From Gallionellales bacterium GWA2_60_18 (GTDB taxonomy: Bacteria; Pseudomonadota; Gammaproteobacteria; Burkholderiales; Gallionellaceae): 57,662 nt of DNA. Numbering within the stretch: the stretch's first letter is position 1; the number at the start of each line of letters is the position of its first letter. The notes beneath the pieces were generated by a model. It saw nothing but the letters and a program-made list of their open reading frames with translations, made no database searches and was not told where the DNA came from. Positions 1 to 12,231 of the stretch are shown piece by piece. Location: assembly GCA_001801105.1 (NCBI GenBank), contig MGWS01000014.1:20129-77790 (forward strand). The letters run 5' to 3'. The translations under genes and the position numbers were made by a program.

Positions 1-1
1 T

Positions 2-250
2 CCCGCCCGCCTGCTCGCCAAACGCTTCGCCGCCAAGGAAGCGTTCGCCAAGGCGGTCGGCAGCGGCATGCGCCAGCCGGTCAGCTTCCACCGCGTCGGC
101 GTCACGCACGACGGTCTCGGCAAACCGGTGTTGCAGTTCGACGAGACGCTACGCACCTGGCTGGCCCAACTGGGTATCAACGGCCATCACCTCTCCATCA
201 GCGACGAGCGCGACATGGTCGTCGCGTTCGTCGTACTGGAGAGCGATTAG
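2..250 (+). CDS. acpS: Holo-[acyl-carrier-protein] synthase, C-terminal part (cut by window edge)
   Basis: This is the C-terminal 82 residues of the enzyme that moves 4'-phosphopantetheine from CoA to the serine of acyl carrier protein, activating it for fatty acid synthesis. The frame is open from the window edge. The visible start contains [14 protein letters not shown], the family motif whose Glu binds magnesium. The end [18 protein letters not shown] matches the family's last strand. The N-terminal part, with the first metal-binding Asp, lies outside the window. A short gap separates its stop from the converging small gene at 273-518. Confidence 0.93.
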   Translation, partial: PARLLAKRFAAKEAFAKAVGSGMRQPVSFHRVGVTHDGLGKPVLQFDETLRTWLAQLGINGHHLSISDERDMVVAFVVLESD

Positions 251-272
251 CCCCGGCAAGCCGGACAGGCTC

Positions 273-518
273 TCAGGTGTTTCCTCCGGAATCGTAGATG
301 CCCTGACTGGAACGATCAAGTTCCTGTTCCATGGTGAAGTGCTGCCCGGCGGCTCCCAAGCCAACTGCGGCCCGGCTGGCACGTTCATCTTCACACCGCC
401 CATCCTGGCATAACAACGCCAGGATAACCGCATTGGCATCGTTGAGGGGAGGTACCATCAGTGTTTGCAACCGGTCATAGGTATTCCGGTCAATCGAGAT
501 TTGGATTTGATCAGTCAT
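273..518 (-). CDS. Small hypothetical protein, possible ribbon-helix-helix-like N-terminus
   Basis: An 81-residue protein. The reading frame is open upstream to 599, but the ATG at 518 has AGGAGG five bases before it, so the shorter form is chosen. The N-terminus (ISIDRNTYDRLQTL, then NDANAVILALL) has the beta-strand-then-helices look of small antitoxin or ribbon-helix-helix proteins. This is only a resemblance. The rest is acidic and polar with no recognised domain. It converges on acpS, and no toxin-like partner lies beside it. Confidence 0.55.
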   Translation of the reverse strand: MTDQIQISIDRNTYDRLQTLMVPPLNDANAVILALLCQDGRCEDERASRAAVGLGAAGQHFTMEQELDRSSQGIYDSGGNT

Positions 519-732
519 GTTTGCCTCCTGGGTAAGAATTAAACCGACTCTTGCGCTTGAACTTCCATGCTTGCAGGTCAATGAACGCACTGCAATCAAA
601 TAATAGAACTGCCCGGCTTACCCGGTCAAACTAAATATCTTCACAAAGGCCGCGCTGTTCGGCATGGTTTATGCCCCAAAGGCCTTATAATTTGGCATGC
701 TGCCGTACATCGCTTTTGCTGAATATAAACTT

Positions 733-785
733 GGATAATCCGTCAGCACTCGTGCAGGCTCGAAGAGTCGTCTAATGGATTATCC
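733..785. repeat. Inverted repeat GGATAATCC / GGATTATCC upstream of nagZ
   Basis: Two perfectly complementary 9-base arms at 733-741 and 777-785, 35 bases apart, lie in the 291-base gap before nagZ. Their distance suggests a regulator-binding site or weak stem rather than a terminator, because no T-run follows. Apart from this pair, the gap 519-809 shows only AT-rich DNA that may hold promoters for the divergent genes. Confidence 0.4.
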
Positions 786-809
786 GGGTTAAACAACCGA
801 GGAATGCTT

Positions 810-1859
810 ATGGGTTTGGGGCCGGTGATGCTGGATGTGTTGGGCAAGACGCTTACCGCTGAGGATGAAGAGCGCCTGCGCCATCCGCTGGTGGGAGGGG
901 TGATCCTGTTCGCGCGCAATTACGAGTCGCCGGGCCAGCTCGCCGAGCTGACGGCGGCGATACGCGCGCTGCGCACGCCGCCGCTACCGATCGCGGTGGA
1001 TCACGAGGGCGGGCGGGTGCAGCGGTTTCGCGAGGGCTTTACGAAAATTCCCGCGATGCGCGAGCTTGGGAAAATATGGGATGCCCATCCGCAGCGCGCG
1101 CGCCATCTGGCGCAGCAGGCCGGCTATGTGCTGGCCGCCGAGCTGCGCGCCTGCGGGGTGGATTTTAGTTTCACGCCCGTGCTGGACGTGGATCACGGGC
1201 GCAGCGGCGTGATCGGCGACCGCGCCTTTCACAGCGATCCGCAGGCCATCGCCGAGCTGGCGCACAGCCTGCTGCTGGGGCTGAAGCAGGGAGGCATGCA
1301 CACGGTCGGCAAACATTTCCCCGGGCACGGCCATGTGGAGGCGGATTCGCATCTGGCCATTCCGGTGGACGATCGCGACTTTGTGGACATCGAACAGTGC
1401 GATCTTGTCCCGTTCCGCCGGATGGTGGATTACGGCCTGACCGCGGTGATGCCCGCGCATGTGATCTATCCGAAGGTGGATAACCGCCCGGCGGGGTTCT
1501 CGTCGGTCTGGCTGAAGCAGGTCTTGCGTGACCGGCTCGGCTTCGACGGCATGATCTTCAGCGACGATCTCAGTATGGAAGGAGCGACCGTGGCGGGCGA
1601 CATCGTGCAGCGCGCCGAGGCTGCGCTGGATGCGGGCTGCGACATGGTGCTGGTGTGCAACAGGCCGGAGTCGGCGGACGAACTGCTGCAAGGCTTGCAC
1701 CGGGAGATGTCGGCCGTGAGCAAGGCGCGCCTGGCGCATATGCGCGGGAGGGCGCATCCCGAATCGCTGGCGCAGTTGCATGAGCAGCACGCCTTCCTCA
1801 AGGCGCTGGACGAAGTGGCCGCCATCGGCATGGACAGCCCGGAATTACCGCTGGCATGA
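810..1859 (+). CDS. nagZ: Beta-N-acetylhexosaminidase NagZ
   Basis: Cytoplasmic glycoside hydrolase family 3 enzyme that removes N-acetylglucosamine from anhydro-muropeptides during cell-wall recycling. The 349-residue length is normal. Visible motifs are the N-terminal [20 protein letters not shown] (substrate loop), KHFPGHG near residue 168 followed by DSH (the His/Asp pair of family 3 NagZ), and FSDDLSM near 250, which holds the catalytic Asp. An ATG at 804 is in frame, but the GAGG at 799-802 is spaced correctly only for the ATG at 810. It is followed after 24 bases by zipA and ligA on the same strand. Confidence 0.95.
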   Translation: MGLGPVMLDVLGKTLTAEDEERLRHPLVGGVILFARNYESPGQLAELTAAIRALRTPPLPIAVDHEGGRVQRFREGFTKIPAMRELGKIWDAHPQRARHLAQQAGYVLAAELRACGVDFSFTPVLDVDHGRSGVIGDRAFHSDPQAIAELAHSLLLGLKQGGMHTVGKHFPGHGHVEADSHLAIPVDDRDFVDIEQCDLVPFRRMVDYGLTAVMPAHVIYPKVDNRPAGFSSVWLKQVLRDRLGFDGMIFSDDLSMEGATVAGDIVQRAEAALDAGCDMVLVCNRPESADELLQGLHREMSAVSKARLAHMRGRAHPESLAQLHEQHAFLKALDEVAAIGMDSPELPLA

Positions 1860-1883
1860 GGACGCGCAAGATGAGAGGTATCC

Positions 1884-5713
<3,830 letters not shown>

Positions 5714-6580
5714 ATGAAAAAAATAACCAAAGCAGTGTTCCCGGTTGCCGGCATGGGCAGCCGTTTCCTGCCCGCGACCAAGGCCAGCCCGAAGGAGATG
5801 ATGCCTATCGTGGACAAGCCGCTGATCCAGTATGCGGTGGAGGAGGCGGTGGCGGCGGGTATCACCGACATGGTGTTCATCACTGGGCGCAACAAGCGCG
5901 CGATTGAGGATCATTTCGACAAGGCTTACGAACTGGAGGCAGAGCTGGAGATGCGCGGCAAGGAGGAGTTGTTGCGCATCGTGCGCGAGGTGATTCCGGC
6001 GCATATCAACTGCATCTACATCCGCCAGGCCGAGCCGCTCGGGCTGGGACATGCGGTGCTGTGTGCGCAGCCGGTGGTGCAGGACGAGCCGTTCGCGGTG
6101 GTGCTCGCGGACGATCTGATCGACGGCGAAACACCCATCGTCAAACAGATGGTCGATATGTTCGCGCAACACCAGTGCTCCATCCTCGGCGTGCAGGACG
6201 TGCCGCGCGCCCATACCGGACAATACGGCATCGTCAGCAGCAGCAATCTCGCGCCTAACCTGGAAAAGGTGCATGGCATCGTGGAGAAGCCCAGGCCGGA
6301 GGACGCGCCTTCCACGCTGGCGGTGGTCGGGCGTTACATCCTGACACCGCGTATCTTCCATTATCTGGAGAACATCCGGCCAGGCACCGGCGGCGAGATA
6401 CAGCTCACCGACGGCATCGCCGCGCTGATGCAGGAGGAGCAGATGCTGGCCTACCGCTTCAGCGGCACGCGCTATGATTGCGGCTCCAAGCTCGGCTATC
6501 TGCAGGCGACCGTGGCGCTGGGGCTCAAGCATCCGGAGGTGCGCGAGGGTTTTGCGGCCTATCTGGATAGTCTGCGATGA
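5714..6580 (+). CDS. galU: UTP--glucose-1-phosphate uridylyltransferase
   Basis: Makes UDP-glucose from UTP and glucose-1-phosphate for exopolysaccharide, LPS and trehalose pathways. The 288-residue length fits the family. Visible motifs are [21 protein letters not shown] (nucleotide-binding loop), [30 protein letters not shown] (metal-binding Asp) and [12 protein letters not shown] at 5708 is in frame, but the ATG at 5714 preceded by AGAAAGG gives the classical N-terminus [10 protein letters not shown]. It is high-GC, in contrast to the DNA just upstream. The stop overlaps the next start (ATGA). Confidence 0.96.
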   Translation: MKKITKAVFPVAGMGSRFLPATKASPKEMMPIVDKPLIQYAVEEAVAAGITDMVFITGRNKRAIEDHFDKAYELEAELEMRGKEELLRIVREVIPAHINCIYIRQAEPLGLGHAVLCAQPVVQDEPFAVVLADDLIDGETPIVKQMVDMFAQHQCSILGVQDVPRAHTGQYGIVSSSNLAPNLEKVHGIVEKPRPEDAPSTLAVVGRYILTPRIFHYLENIRPGTGGEIQLTDGIAALMQEEQMLAYRFSGTRYDCGSKLGYLQATVALGLKHPEVREGFAAYLDSLR

Positions 6581-7128
6581 GCGTTTCGCGACAGCACGCT
6601 CGCGACATCCTGCTACAGGCCGAGCTACTGTGCCCAGCGGAGCAGGTGCAGGCGGCGTTGCACAAGGTCGCGCGCGAGATCAACGCGGCGATGGCGGAGA
6701 TGCATCCGCTGGTGCTGTCGGTGATGGGCGGGGCGGTAGTGTTCTCCGGGCAGTTGCTGCCGCTGCTCGAGTTCCCGCTGGATTTCGATTATCTGCACGT
6801 GTCGCGCTATGGCTCTGCCAAGAGCGGCGGTGCGATGCACTGGAAAGTTGAGCCGAGCGAGAATGTGCGCGGTCGCGCGGTGCTGGTGCTGGACGACATC
6901 CTCGACGAGGGCGAGACCCTGCATGCGATCAGGCAGCGCGTGCTGGAACTCGGCGCGGCGCGGTTCTACAGCGCGGTGTTCGCCGACAAGCGGCACGGCA
7001 GGGAGAAGCCCATCCGCGCCGATTTCGTCGGGATGGAGCTGCCGGACCGTTTCGTGTTCGGCTATGGCATGGATATCGAGGGGGCATGGCGCAACCTGCC
7101 CGCGATTTACGCAATGAAGGAAGGATGA
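6577..7128 (+). CDS. Hypoxanthine/guanine phosphoribosyltransferase
   Basis: Purine-salvage enzyme converting hypoxanthine or guanine plus PRPP to IMP or GMP. It has 183 residues. The PRPP-binding signature [14 protein letters not shown] (about residues 107-120) is clear. [13 protein letters not shown] is the loop that contacts pyrophosphate, and the C-terminal [19 protein letters not shown] holds the purine-binding segment. It overlaps galU by four bases and the downstream phosphorylase lies three bases after its stop. With that gene it forms a salvage pair: the phosphorylase releases hypoxanthine and this enzyme captures it. Confidence 0.92.
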   Translation: MSVSRQHARDILLQAELLCPAEQVQAALHKVAREINAAMAEMHPLVLSVMGGAVVFSGQLLPLLEFPLDFDYLHVSRYGSAKSGGAMHWKVEPSENVRGRAVLVLDDILDEGETLHAIRQRVLELGAARFYSAVFADKRHGREKPIRADFVGMELPDRFVFGYGMDIEGAWRNLPAIYAMKEG

Positions 7129-7130
7129 GC

Positions 7131-7901
7131 ATGCTGGCGATTATCGGCGGACGCGGACTGACACAACTGACGAATCTCGAGATTACCCACCGGCAGGTGA
7201 TGCGCACGCCCTATGGCGAGCCTTCGGGCGCTTTCATCTTCGGCACCCTGAACCAGCAGGAAGTGATCTTCCTGGCGCGGCACGGTTACGGCTACACCAT
7301 CCCGCCGCATCTGGTGAACTATCGCGCCAACCTGTGGGCGTTGCGCGAGCAGGGCGTGGAGGAGATCGTTTCCATCACCACGGTGGGCGGCATCCGCGCC
7401 GACCTGGTTCCCGGTACGCTGGTCGTGCCGGACCAGATCATCGACTACACCCACGGGCGCGACGCCACCTATTTCGATACGCGCGACGCCATCTATACCA
7501 ATGTGGATTTCACCCTGCCGTATTGCCCCGATCTGCGCGGACGCATCCTGCAAGCCGCACAGCGCGTGCAGCAGCCCTGCCTGGACGGCGGCGTGTATGC
7601 CTCGACGCAGGGGCCACGGCTGGACAGCATCGCCGAGATCAACCGCTACGAGCGCGACGGGGCGGACATGGTGGGCATGACCGGCATGCCGGAGACCGCG
7701 CTGGCGATGGAACTCGGCCTGAGCTATGCCGCCATCGCCGTGGTGGCCAATCCCGCGGCAGGGCGCGGCGACAGCCGCAGCGGCATCCATATCGAGCAGG
7801 TCAACAGCGCTGCCGCCGCAGCGATGGGACGGGTGCGCGCCATTCTCGAATGCGTGGTGGATTGCGGGACGGAAGAACCGTCGCAGAAGGATGCGCCATG
7901 A
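7131..7901 (+). CDS. mtiP: S-methyl-5'-thioinosine / methylthioadenosine phosphorylase family protein
   Basis: Cleaves the by-product nucleoside of polyamine and homoserine-lactone synthesis to a base and methylthioribose-1-phosphate. It has 256 residues. Family motifs are IIGGRGL at the start, [20 protein letters not shown] (phosphate/nucleoside site), [12 protein letters not shown] and [18 protein letters not shown]. The preceding hypoxanthine phosphoribosyltransferase and the PNP/MTAP fold favour the thioinosine specificity described in Pseudomonas, but the substrate cannot be settled by eye. ATG 7131 is chosen over 7125 because the SD AAGGAAGGA ends six bases before it. The stop overlaps def. 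Confidence 0.85.
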   Translation: MLAIIGGRGLTQLTNLEITHRQVMRTPYGEPSGAFIFGTLNQQEVIFLARHGYGYTIPPHLVNYRANLWALREQGVEEIVSITTVGGIRADLVPGTLVVPDQIIDYTHGRDATYFDTRDAIYTNVDFTLPYCPDLRGRILQAAQRVQQPCLDGGVYASTQGPRLDSIAEINRYERDGADMVGMTGMPETALAMELGLSYAAIAVVANPAAGRGDSRSGIHIEQVNSAAAAAMGRVRAILECVVDCGTEEPSQKDAP

Positions 7902-8431
7902 GCGTCAGGACGGTGTTGCGCATGGGTGATGTGCGCCTGTTGCAGGCCGCCGAGCCGGTCAGCGACTTCGGCAGCAGCGAATTGCACGCGCTGCTGCAGG
8001 ACATGCGCGACACCATGGCGGCGCTGAACGGCGCCGGTCTGGCCGCGCCGCAGATCGGAGCGGGGTTACGTGTGGTGATCTTCGGCGCGGCAGAAAACCT
8101 GCGCTATCCGGATGCCGAGGCCGTGCCGGAAACGGTGCTGATCAATCCGGTTATCGAGGCGCTGGAGGATGAAATCGAAGAAGCATGGGAAGGCTGCCTG
8201 AGCCTGCCCGGATTGCGCGGGTTGGTGCCGCGCTTCTCGCATATCCGCTATCAGGGATTCGACGAGAACGGCATGCCGATAGATCGCACGGTAAGCGGCT
8301 TCCATGCGCGCGTGGTGCAGCACGAATGCGACCACCTCGACGGTATCCTCTACCCGATGCGCATCCGCGACATGCGCATGTTCGGCTTCACCGAAGAACT
8401 GTTCCCGGGGCGGGAGATGCAGGACGAATAA
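7898..8431 (+). CDS. def: Peptide deformylase
   Basis: Removes the N-formyl group from nascent proteins. It has 177 residues. All three family motifs are present: [16 protein letters not shown] (metal-binding Cys) and QHECDHLDG, which is the HExxH zinc/iron site. The ATG at 7898 overlaps the upstream stop by four bases, so it is probably the last gene of a galU-hpt-mtiP-def operon. The next gene begins 78 bases later and belongs to the signalling cluster. Confidence 0.96.
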   Translation: MSVRTVLRMGDVRLLQAAEPVSDFGSSELHALLQDMRDTMAALNGAGLAAPQIGAGLRVVIFGAAENLRYPDAEAVPETVLINPVIEALEDEIEEAWEGCLSLPGLRGLVPRFSHIRYQGFDENGMPIDRTVSGFHARVVQHECDHLDGILYPMRIRDMRMFGFTEELFPGREMQDE

Positions 8432-8509
8432 GCCAGCGGTTTATGGGACAGTCCCGGGCGATGCATGCCGTGATAGAGTGTTGCTACGCAAGAATCGTGT
8501 GGAGGTACT

Positions 8510-10315
8510 GTGGAACGCACATTGCTTTTGGTCGACGATGAGGAAGATATCGGTGCCGCCCTGTCGCGCCTGTTCAGGCGTGACGGCTACAGGATACTGC
8601 GCGCGTGCAGCGGCATGGAAGGCATGGAGATTCTGGCGCAACACGAGATCGATGTCATCATCTCCGATCAGCGCATGCCCGAAATGTCCGGCGTGGAGTT
8701 CTTGACCCAGGTAAAAGAGTTATACCCGCAAACGATACGCATCATATTGAGCGGTTACGCCGATCTCGATTCGGTGATAGACGCCATCAATCGCGGCGCC
8801 ATATACAAGTTCTTTATCAAGCCCTGGGACAATGAAGCGTTGCGCGCCGAGGTGCTGGAAGCATTCAGGCATCATGAACTGGCGCGGGAGAAGGCGCACC
8901 TGGTACAGGAAATCCAGGCCTCAAACGATCTGCTGGCCCAGGTCAATCTCGAATTGGCGGCAGCGGTGGAACACAAGGACAGCCAGATCGAGCATATCGC
9001 GCATTATGACTCCCTGACCAACCTGCCCAACCGCTTGCTGTTCATCGACCGGCTGGGACAGGAGCTGGCGCGCGCGGACCGCGATAACCGTCTGGTGGCG
9101 GTCTTGTCGGTCGATCTGGATCGGTTCAAGCAGGTCAACGATTCATTCGGCCATCCTGTCGGCGACCAATTGCTGCAGGCTGCGGCGGGCAGGCTGGCAA
9201 GCCATGTGCGCGCGGGCGATACCGTGGCACGTATTGCGGGCAACGAGTTCGGGGTGGTGCTGACCGGCTTGAAGGTGGCCCATGATGCAGGCGAAGCGGT
9301 GCAGAAAATTCTCGATTCGTTTGCGCACAACCCCATATCGATAGGTGACAGCGAAATTTTCGTCACGCTCAGCGTGGGAATCTGCATTTATCCGTTCGAC
9401 GGGGTGGATACGACGACTTTACTGAAGAATGCGGATGCGGCGCTGCACCATGCCAAGAATGAAGGACGCAACAATTTTCAGTATTACGCCGGTCAGATGA
9501 ACGCCTCGGCATGGCAGCGCCTGAAGCTGGAAACCGAGTTGCGCCATGCGCTGGAGCGCGAGGAGTTCGTGCTCCATTACCAGCCGCAGATCAATCTGGA
9601 CAGCGGAAAAATAATCGGCATGGAAGCCTTGCTGCGCTGGCAAAGCGCGGAACGCGGCCTGGTCGCTCCCGGCGAGTTCATCCCGTTGCTGGAAGAGACC
9701 GGCCTGATCCTGCCGGTGGGGGAGTGGGTTCTGCGTGCGGCTTGCAAACAGGCGCGCGCATGGCAATTGGCCGGTTTTGTTGATATCCATATCGCGGTCA
9801 ATCTATCGACACTGCAATTCAGGCAGCCGGATTTTGCCGGCGTGGTCATAGGCATCCTGAAAGAGAACGGTCTGGATCCGGCGCTGAGAACAATCGAACT
9901 GGAGTTGACCGAAAGCCTGCTGATGAACAACGTGGCGGGGACGATCGATACCCTGAATAAGCTGCATGAAACGGGCATACAGTTTTCCATTGACGATTTC
10001 GGCACCGGCTATTCGAGCCTGAGTTATCTGAAGCGATTTCCGATCGGTAGCCTCAAGATCGATCAGTCTTTCGTGCGCGACCTGTCCAGCGATCACAACG
10101 ACGAGGCGATTGTGGGCGCCATCATCGCGCTGGGGCACAGCCTGGGATTAAGCATCATTGCGGAGGGCGTGGAAACCACGATGCAACTGGATCAACTGCG
10201 CAAGATGGGTTGCGATGAGATACAGGGTTACTTGTTCAGCCGCCCGGTGCCCGCCGGGGAAATGACGCAGTTGCTGCAAAGCGGGTGCATCCCGCAATTG
10301 CCGCTGGAGGCATGA
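8510..10315 (+). CDS. Response regulator with degenerate GGDEF and intact EAL domain (c-di-GMP phosphodiesterase)
   Basis: 601 residues with a GTG start after GGAGGT. The receiver domain (about 3-120) has Asp9/Asp10, phospho-acceptor Asp53 in ISDQRMP and a Lys in KPW. A short coiled coil follows, then GGDEF about 165-330 and EAL about 340-595. The GGDEF signature reads AGNEF, so cyclase activity is doubtful, but the upstream RxxD inhibitory site (RAGD) remains. EAL residues look complete: EALLRW, VNLS, ELTES, DDFGTGYSSL, LKID, AEGVET, IQGYLF. Prediction: phosphorylation-controlled c-di-GMP hydrolase with a regulatory GGDEF. It opens the signalling cluster, and the next receiver gene starts at its stop (TGATG). 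Confidence 0.93.
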   Translation: MERTLLLVDDEEDIGAALSRLFRRDGYRILRACSGMEGMEILAQHEIDVIISDQRMPEMSGVEFLTQVKELYPQTIRIILSGYADLDSVIDAINRGAIYKFFIKPWDNEALRAEVLEAFRHHELAREKAHLVQEIQASNDLLAQVNLELAAAVEHKDSQIEHIAHYDSLTNLPNRLLFIDRLGQELARADRDNRLVAVLSVDLDRFKQVNDSFGHPVGDQLLQAAAGRLASHVRAGDTVARIAGNEFGVVLTGLKVAHDAGEAVQKILDSFAHNPISIGDSEIFVTLSVGICIYPFDGVDTTTLLKNADAALHHAKNEGRNNFQYYAGQMNASAWQRLKLETELRHALEREEFVLHYQPQINLDSGKIIGMEALLRWQSAERGLVAPGEFIPLLEETGLILPVGEWVLRAACKQARAWQLAGFVDIHIAVNLSTLQFRQPDFAGVVIGILKENGLDPALRTIELELTESLLMNNVAGTIDTLNKLHETGIQFSIDDFGTGYSSLSYLKRFPIGSLKIDQSFVRDLSSDHNDEAIVGAIIALGHSLGLSIIAEGVETTMQLDQLRKMGCDEIQGYLFSRPVPAGEMTQLLQSGCIPQLPLEA

Positions 10316-11133
10316 TGGAACGCGTATTGTTGCTGGTCGACGACGAGGAGAATATTACCTCTGCCCTCGTGCGCCTGCTGCGCCGGGACGGCTACCTCAT
10401 CCTGCGTGCCAACGGCGGCGAGGCGGGGCTGGAATTGCTGGCGCAGAACAAGGTCGGCGTGATCATTTCCGACCAGCGCATGCCCGGCATGACGGGCGTG
10501 GAATTTCTCGGCAAGGTGCGCGAGCTTTATCCCGATACCGTGCGCGTCATTTTGAGCGGTTACACCGAGCTCAACTCGGTGACCGATGCCATCAACCGTG
10601 GCGCAGTCTACAAATTCCTCACCAAACCGTGGGAAGATGACCTGCTGCGCGCCAATGTGGAAGAGGCATTCCAGCGTTACGAAATGAAAATGGAAAATGC
10701 GCGGCTGGCGCGTGAGCTCCAGAAGGCGAACCAGGAATTGCTGCGCGTTAACCACGAGCTTGAGCTGCGCGTAGAGGAGAAAACCTGCGAAGCCGTGCGT
10801 AACCTGAATATCCTCCAAGTATCGCAGGAGGTGCTGGAACACCTGCCGGTGGCGGTTGTCGGTATCGGCGACGACGGCGTGATCGCCATCGCCAACCGGA
10901 TGGCGCATCGCCTGTTTTCGGCGGAAGGCACCCGGCCATTGTTGGGCGAAGCGGCAGGCGAGGTCATTCCGGCGGAATTGCTGGACTGCATTGCAGGCGA
11001 GAAGTGCAGCAAGTTCGGAGAGAAGCAGCCATACCGGCTGACCAACGGAAAACCGGCCGATTGCTGGTGCTGCCCGATGGGCGAATCCTCGCCATCGAAG
11101 GGCGCAGTGCTCGTCATCAATGCCGACGTGTAA
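10315..11133 (+). CDS. Response regulator with coiled coil and PAS-like output domain
   Basis: 272 residues. The receiver domain (3-120) closely resembles the preceding protein, including Asp53 in ISDQRMP and the KPW lysine, so the two receivers are duplicates. A long helical/coiled-coil stretch (about 125-170) leads to a PAS-like domain that begins LEHLPVAVVGIGDDGVIAIAN. Its C-terminal part holds several Cys (LLDCIAGEKCSKF, CWCC), which might bind a metal or cofactor; this is inference. No DNA-binding or catalytic output is seen. ATG 10315 is favoured over 10312 for its spacing from GGAGG. It is probably an adaptor passing a phosphoryl signal by protein contact. Confidence 0.85.
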   Translation: MERVLLLVDDEENITSALVRLLRRDGYLILRANGGEAGLELLAQNKVGVIISDQRMPGMTGVEFLGKVRELYPDTVRVILSGYTELNSVTDAINRGAVYKFLTKPWEDDLLRANVEEAFQRYEMKMENARLARELQKANQELLRVNHELELRVEEKTCEAVRNLNILQVSQEVLEHLPVAVVGIGDDGVIAIANRMAHRLFSAEGTRPLLGEAAGEVIPAELLDCIAGEKCSKFGEKQPYRLTNGKPADCWCCPMGESSPSKGAVLVINADV

Positions 11134-11174
11134 GACGGAAGATCCCCTGTTCCAGATCAGGCAAGGAAAATAGT

Positions 11175-12008
11175 ATGCCCGCCATAACGGACAAGCGCCA
11201 GATTTTCGACAAGCTGCATCATCTGCCCGCGATGCCCCTGGTGGTGCGCGAGGTAATGGCCAGCTTCAGGAATCCCAATGTGGGCAGCGCGATCATGGCG
11301 CACAAGATTGCGCATGATCAGGGGCTGAGCGCAAGGGTGCTGCGGGTGGCGAACTCCTCGTTTTATGGCTTGGCGCGCGAGGTCGGTTCGATGCAGGAAG
11401 CGGTCACGGTGCTGGGTTTCGACACGGTACGCTCGCTGGTGGTGTCGGCAGGGTTCACACATGCTTTCCCGGCGTCTGCGGATGGTCTGTTCGATCGCCA
11501 TGCCTACTGGATGCACAGTTTCCGGGTGGCGACCTATACGGAAGCACTGGCGCAATGCCTCGGCGGTACGCGGCAGATGTCGTTTACCGCCGGTTTGTTC
11601 CATGATGTCGGTCAACTCGTGTTGAGTATCTGCATCCCGGAAAAATTTTCCGGGCTACTGGCGCAACAGAAGAATTCCGGGGTGAGCCTGATCGAGCTCG
11701 AAAAGGCAGAGCTGGGTTTCGACCATGCCGAGATAGGTGCGGAAATGGCCAGGCGCTGGAACTTTCCGCCGGAAATCGAACATGCCATCAATTATTGGCA
11801 TACGCCGGAGCATGAGCCGTTCGAACAGATTAACGGTTTGGTGCATGTGGCAGTGTTGCTTGGGAGCGGGCTGCGCGGCGACGACTTGATGGATCGCCTG
11901 CCGGTAACATTGCGTGATCGTTTGCTGATAAGCTGGGATCGCATCGAGCCATGCATGCCGCAGCCGGATCAGTTGGATGCCGTGGCCAACCTGATGCTGG
12001 GAACATAG
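11175..12008 (+). CDS. HDOD domain signalling protein
   Basis: 277 residues, nearly all one HDOD domain. HDOD is a non-catalytic relative of HD phosphohydrolases found as a signalling scaffold. Seen: LPAMPLVVREVMA at the start, VLRVANSSFYGLAREVGSMQEAVTVLGFDTVRSLV (the typical HDOD core), AGLFHDVGQLVL and DHAEIGAEMARRWNFPPEIEHAINYWH. The last two retain HD-like residues. The ATG at 11175 follows AAGGAAAA. It sits between receiver proteins and histidine kinases on the same strand, so it probably takes part in the same pathway. Its partner is unknown. Confidence 0.9.
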   Translation: MPAITDKRQIFDKLHHLPAMPLVVREVMASFRNPNVGSAIMAHKIAHDQGLSARVLRVANSSFYGLAREVGSMQEAVTVLGFDTVRSLVVSAGFTHAFPASADGLFDRHAYWMHSFRVATYTEALAQCLGGTRQMSFTAGLFHDVGQLVLSICIPEKFSGLLAQQKNSGVSLIELEKAELGFDHAEIGAEMARRWNFPPEIEHAINYWHTPEHEPFEQINGLVHVAVLLGSGLRGDDLMDRLPVTLRDRLLISWDRIEPCMPQPDQLDAVANLMLGT

Positions 12009-12056
12009 GAAAAGACGAAGCCTATTCATTAACTTCGCGTACCCGCAGGTGGGGAA

Positions 12057-12227
12057 ATGCGTTTTTCACAAGGTACATCATTCAAGCCGGAGGCCCTCCC
12101 ATCACTTGTCCTGCTGGCCATAGCGATTGCTGTTTTTGCTGCAGAAGCATGGGTGATGGTGTTCTTTCAACATATTCCGGAGAAATCCATCGGTACCTGC
12201 TTCACTCAGGCTGTCTATTTGGGGTAA
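12057..12227 (+). CDS. Small one-helix membrane protein or remnant of a larger sensor gene
   Basis: A 56-residue reading frame after AGGTGGGGA. Residues about 15-35 (LPSLVLLAIAIAVFAAEAWV) form a clear transmembrane helix. The following MVFFQHIP resembles the first helix of some sensor kinases and GGDEF proteins, so it may be what is left of a longer gene. It stops four bases before the histidine kinase at 12232 and in a different frame. Either a genuine small membrane partner of that kinase or a fragment; the sequence alone does not decide. Confidence 0.4.
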   Translation: MRFSQGTSFKPEALPSLVLLAIAIAVFAAEAWVMVFFQHIPEKSIGTCFTQAVYLG

Positions 12228-12231
12228 TGCC

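Noticed and set aside
984..1790. 268-codon frame opposite nagZ
   Set aside because: His/Arg-rich antisense shadow of a high-GC gene, with no motif.
8445..8455. Palindrome GGGACAGTCCC before the signalling cluster as an operator
   Set aside because: Short palindromes of this kind are frequent in high-GC DNA, and no matching promoter elements could be placed with confidence.
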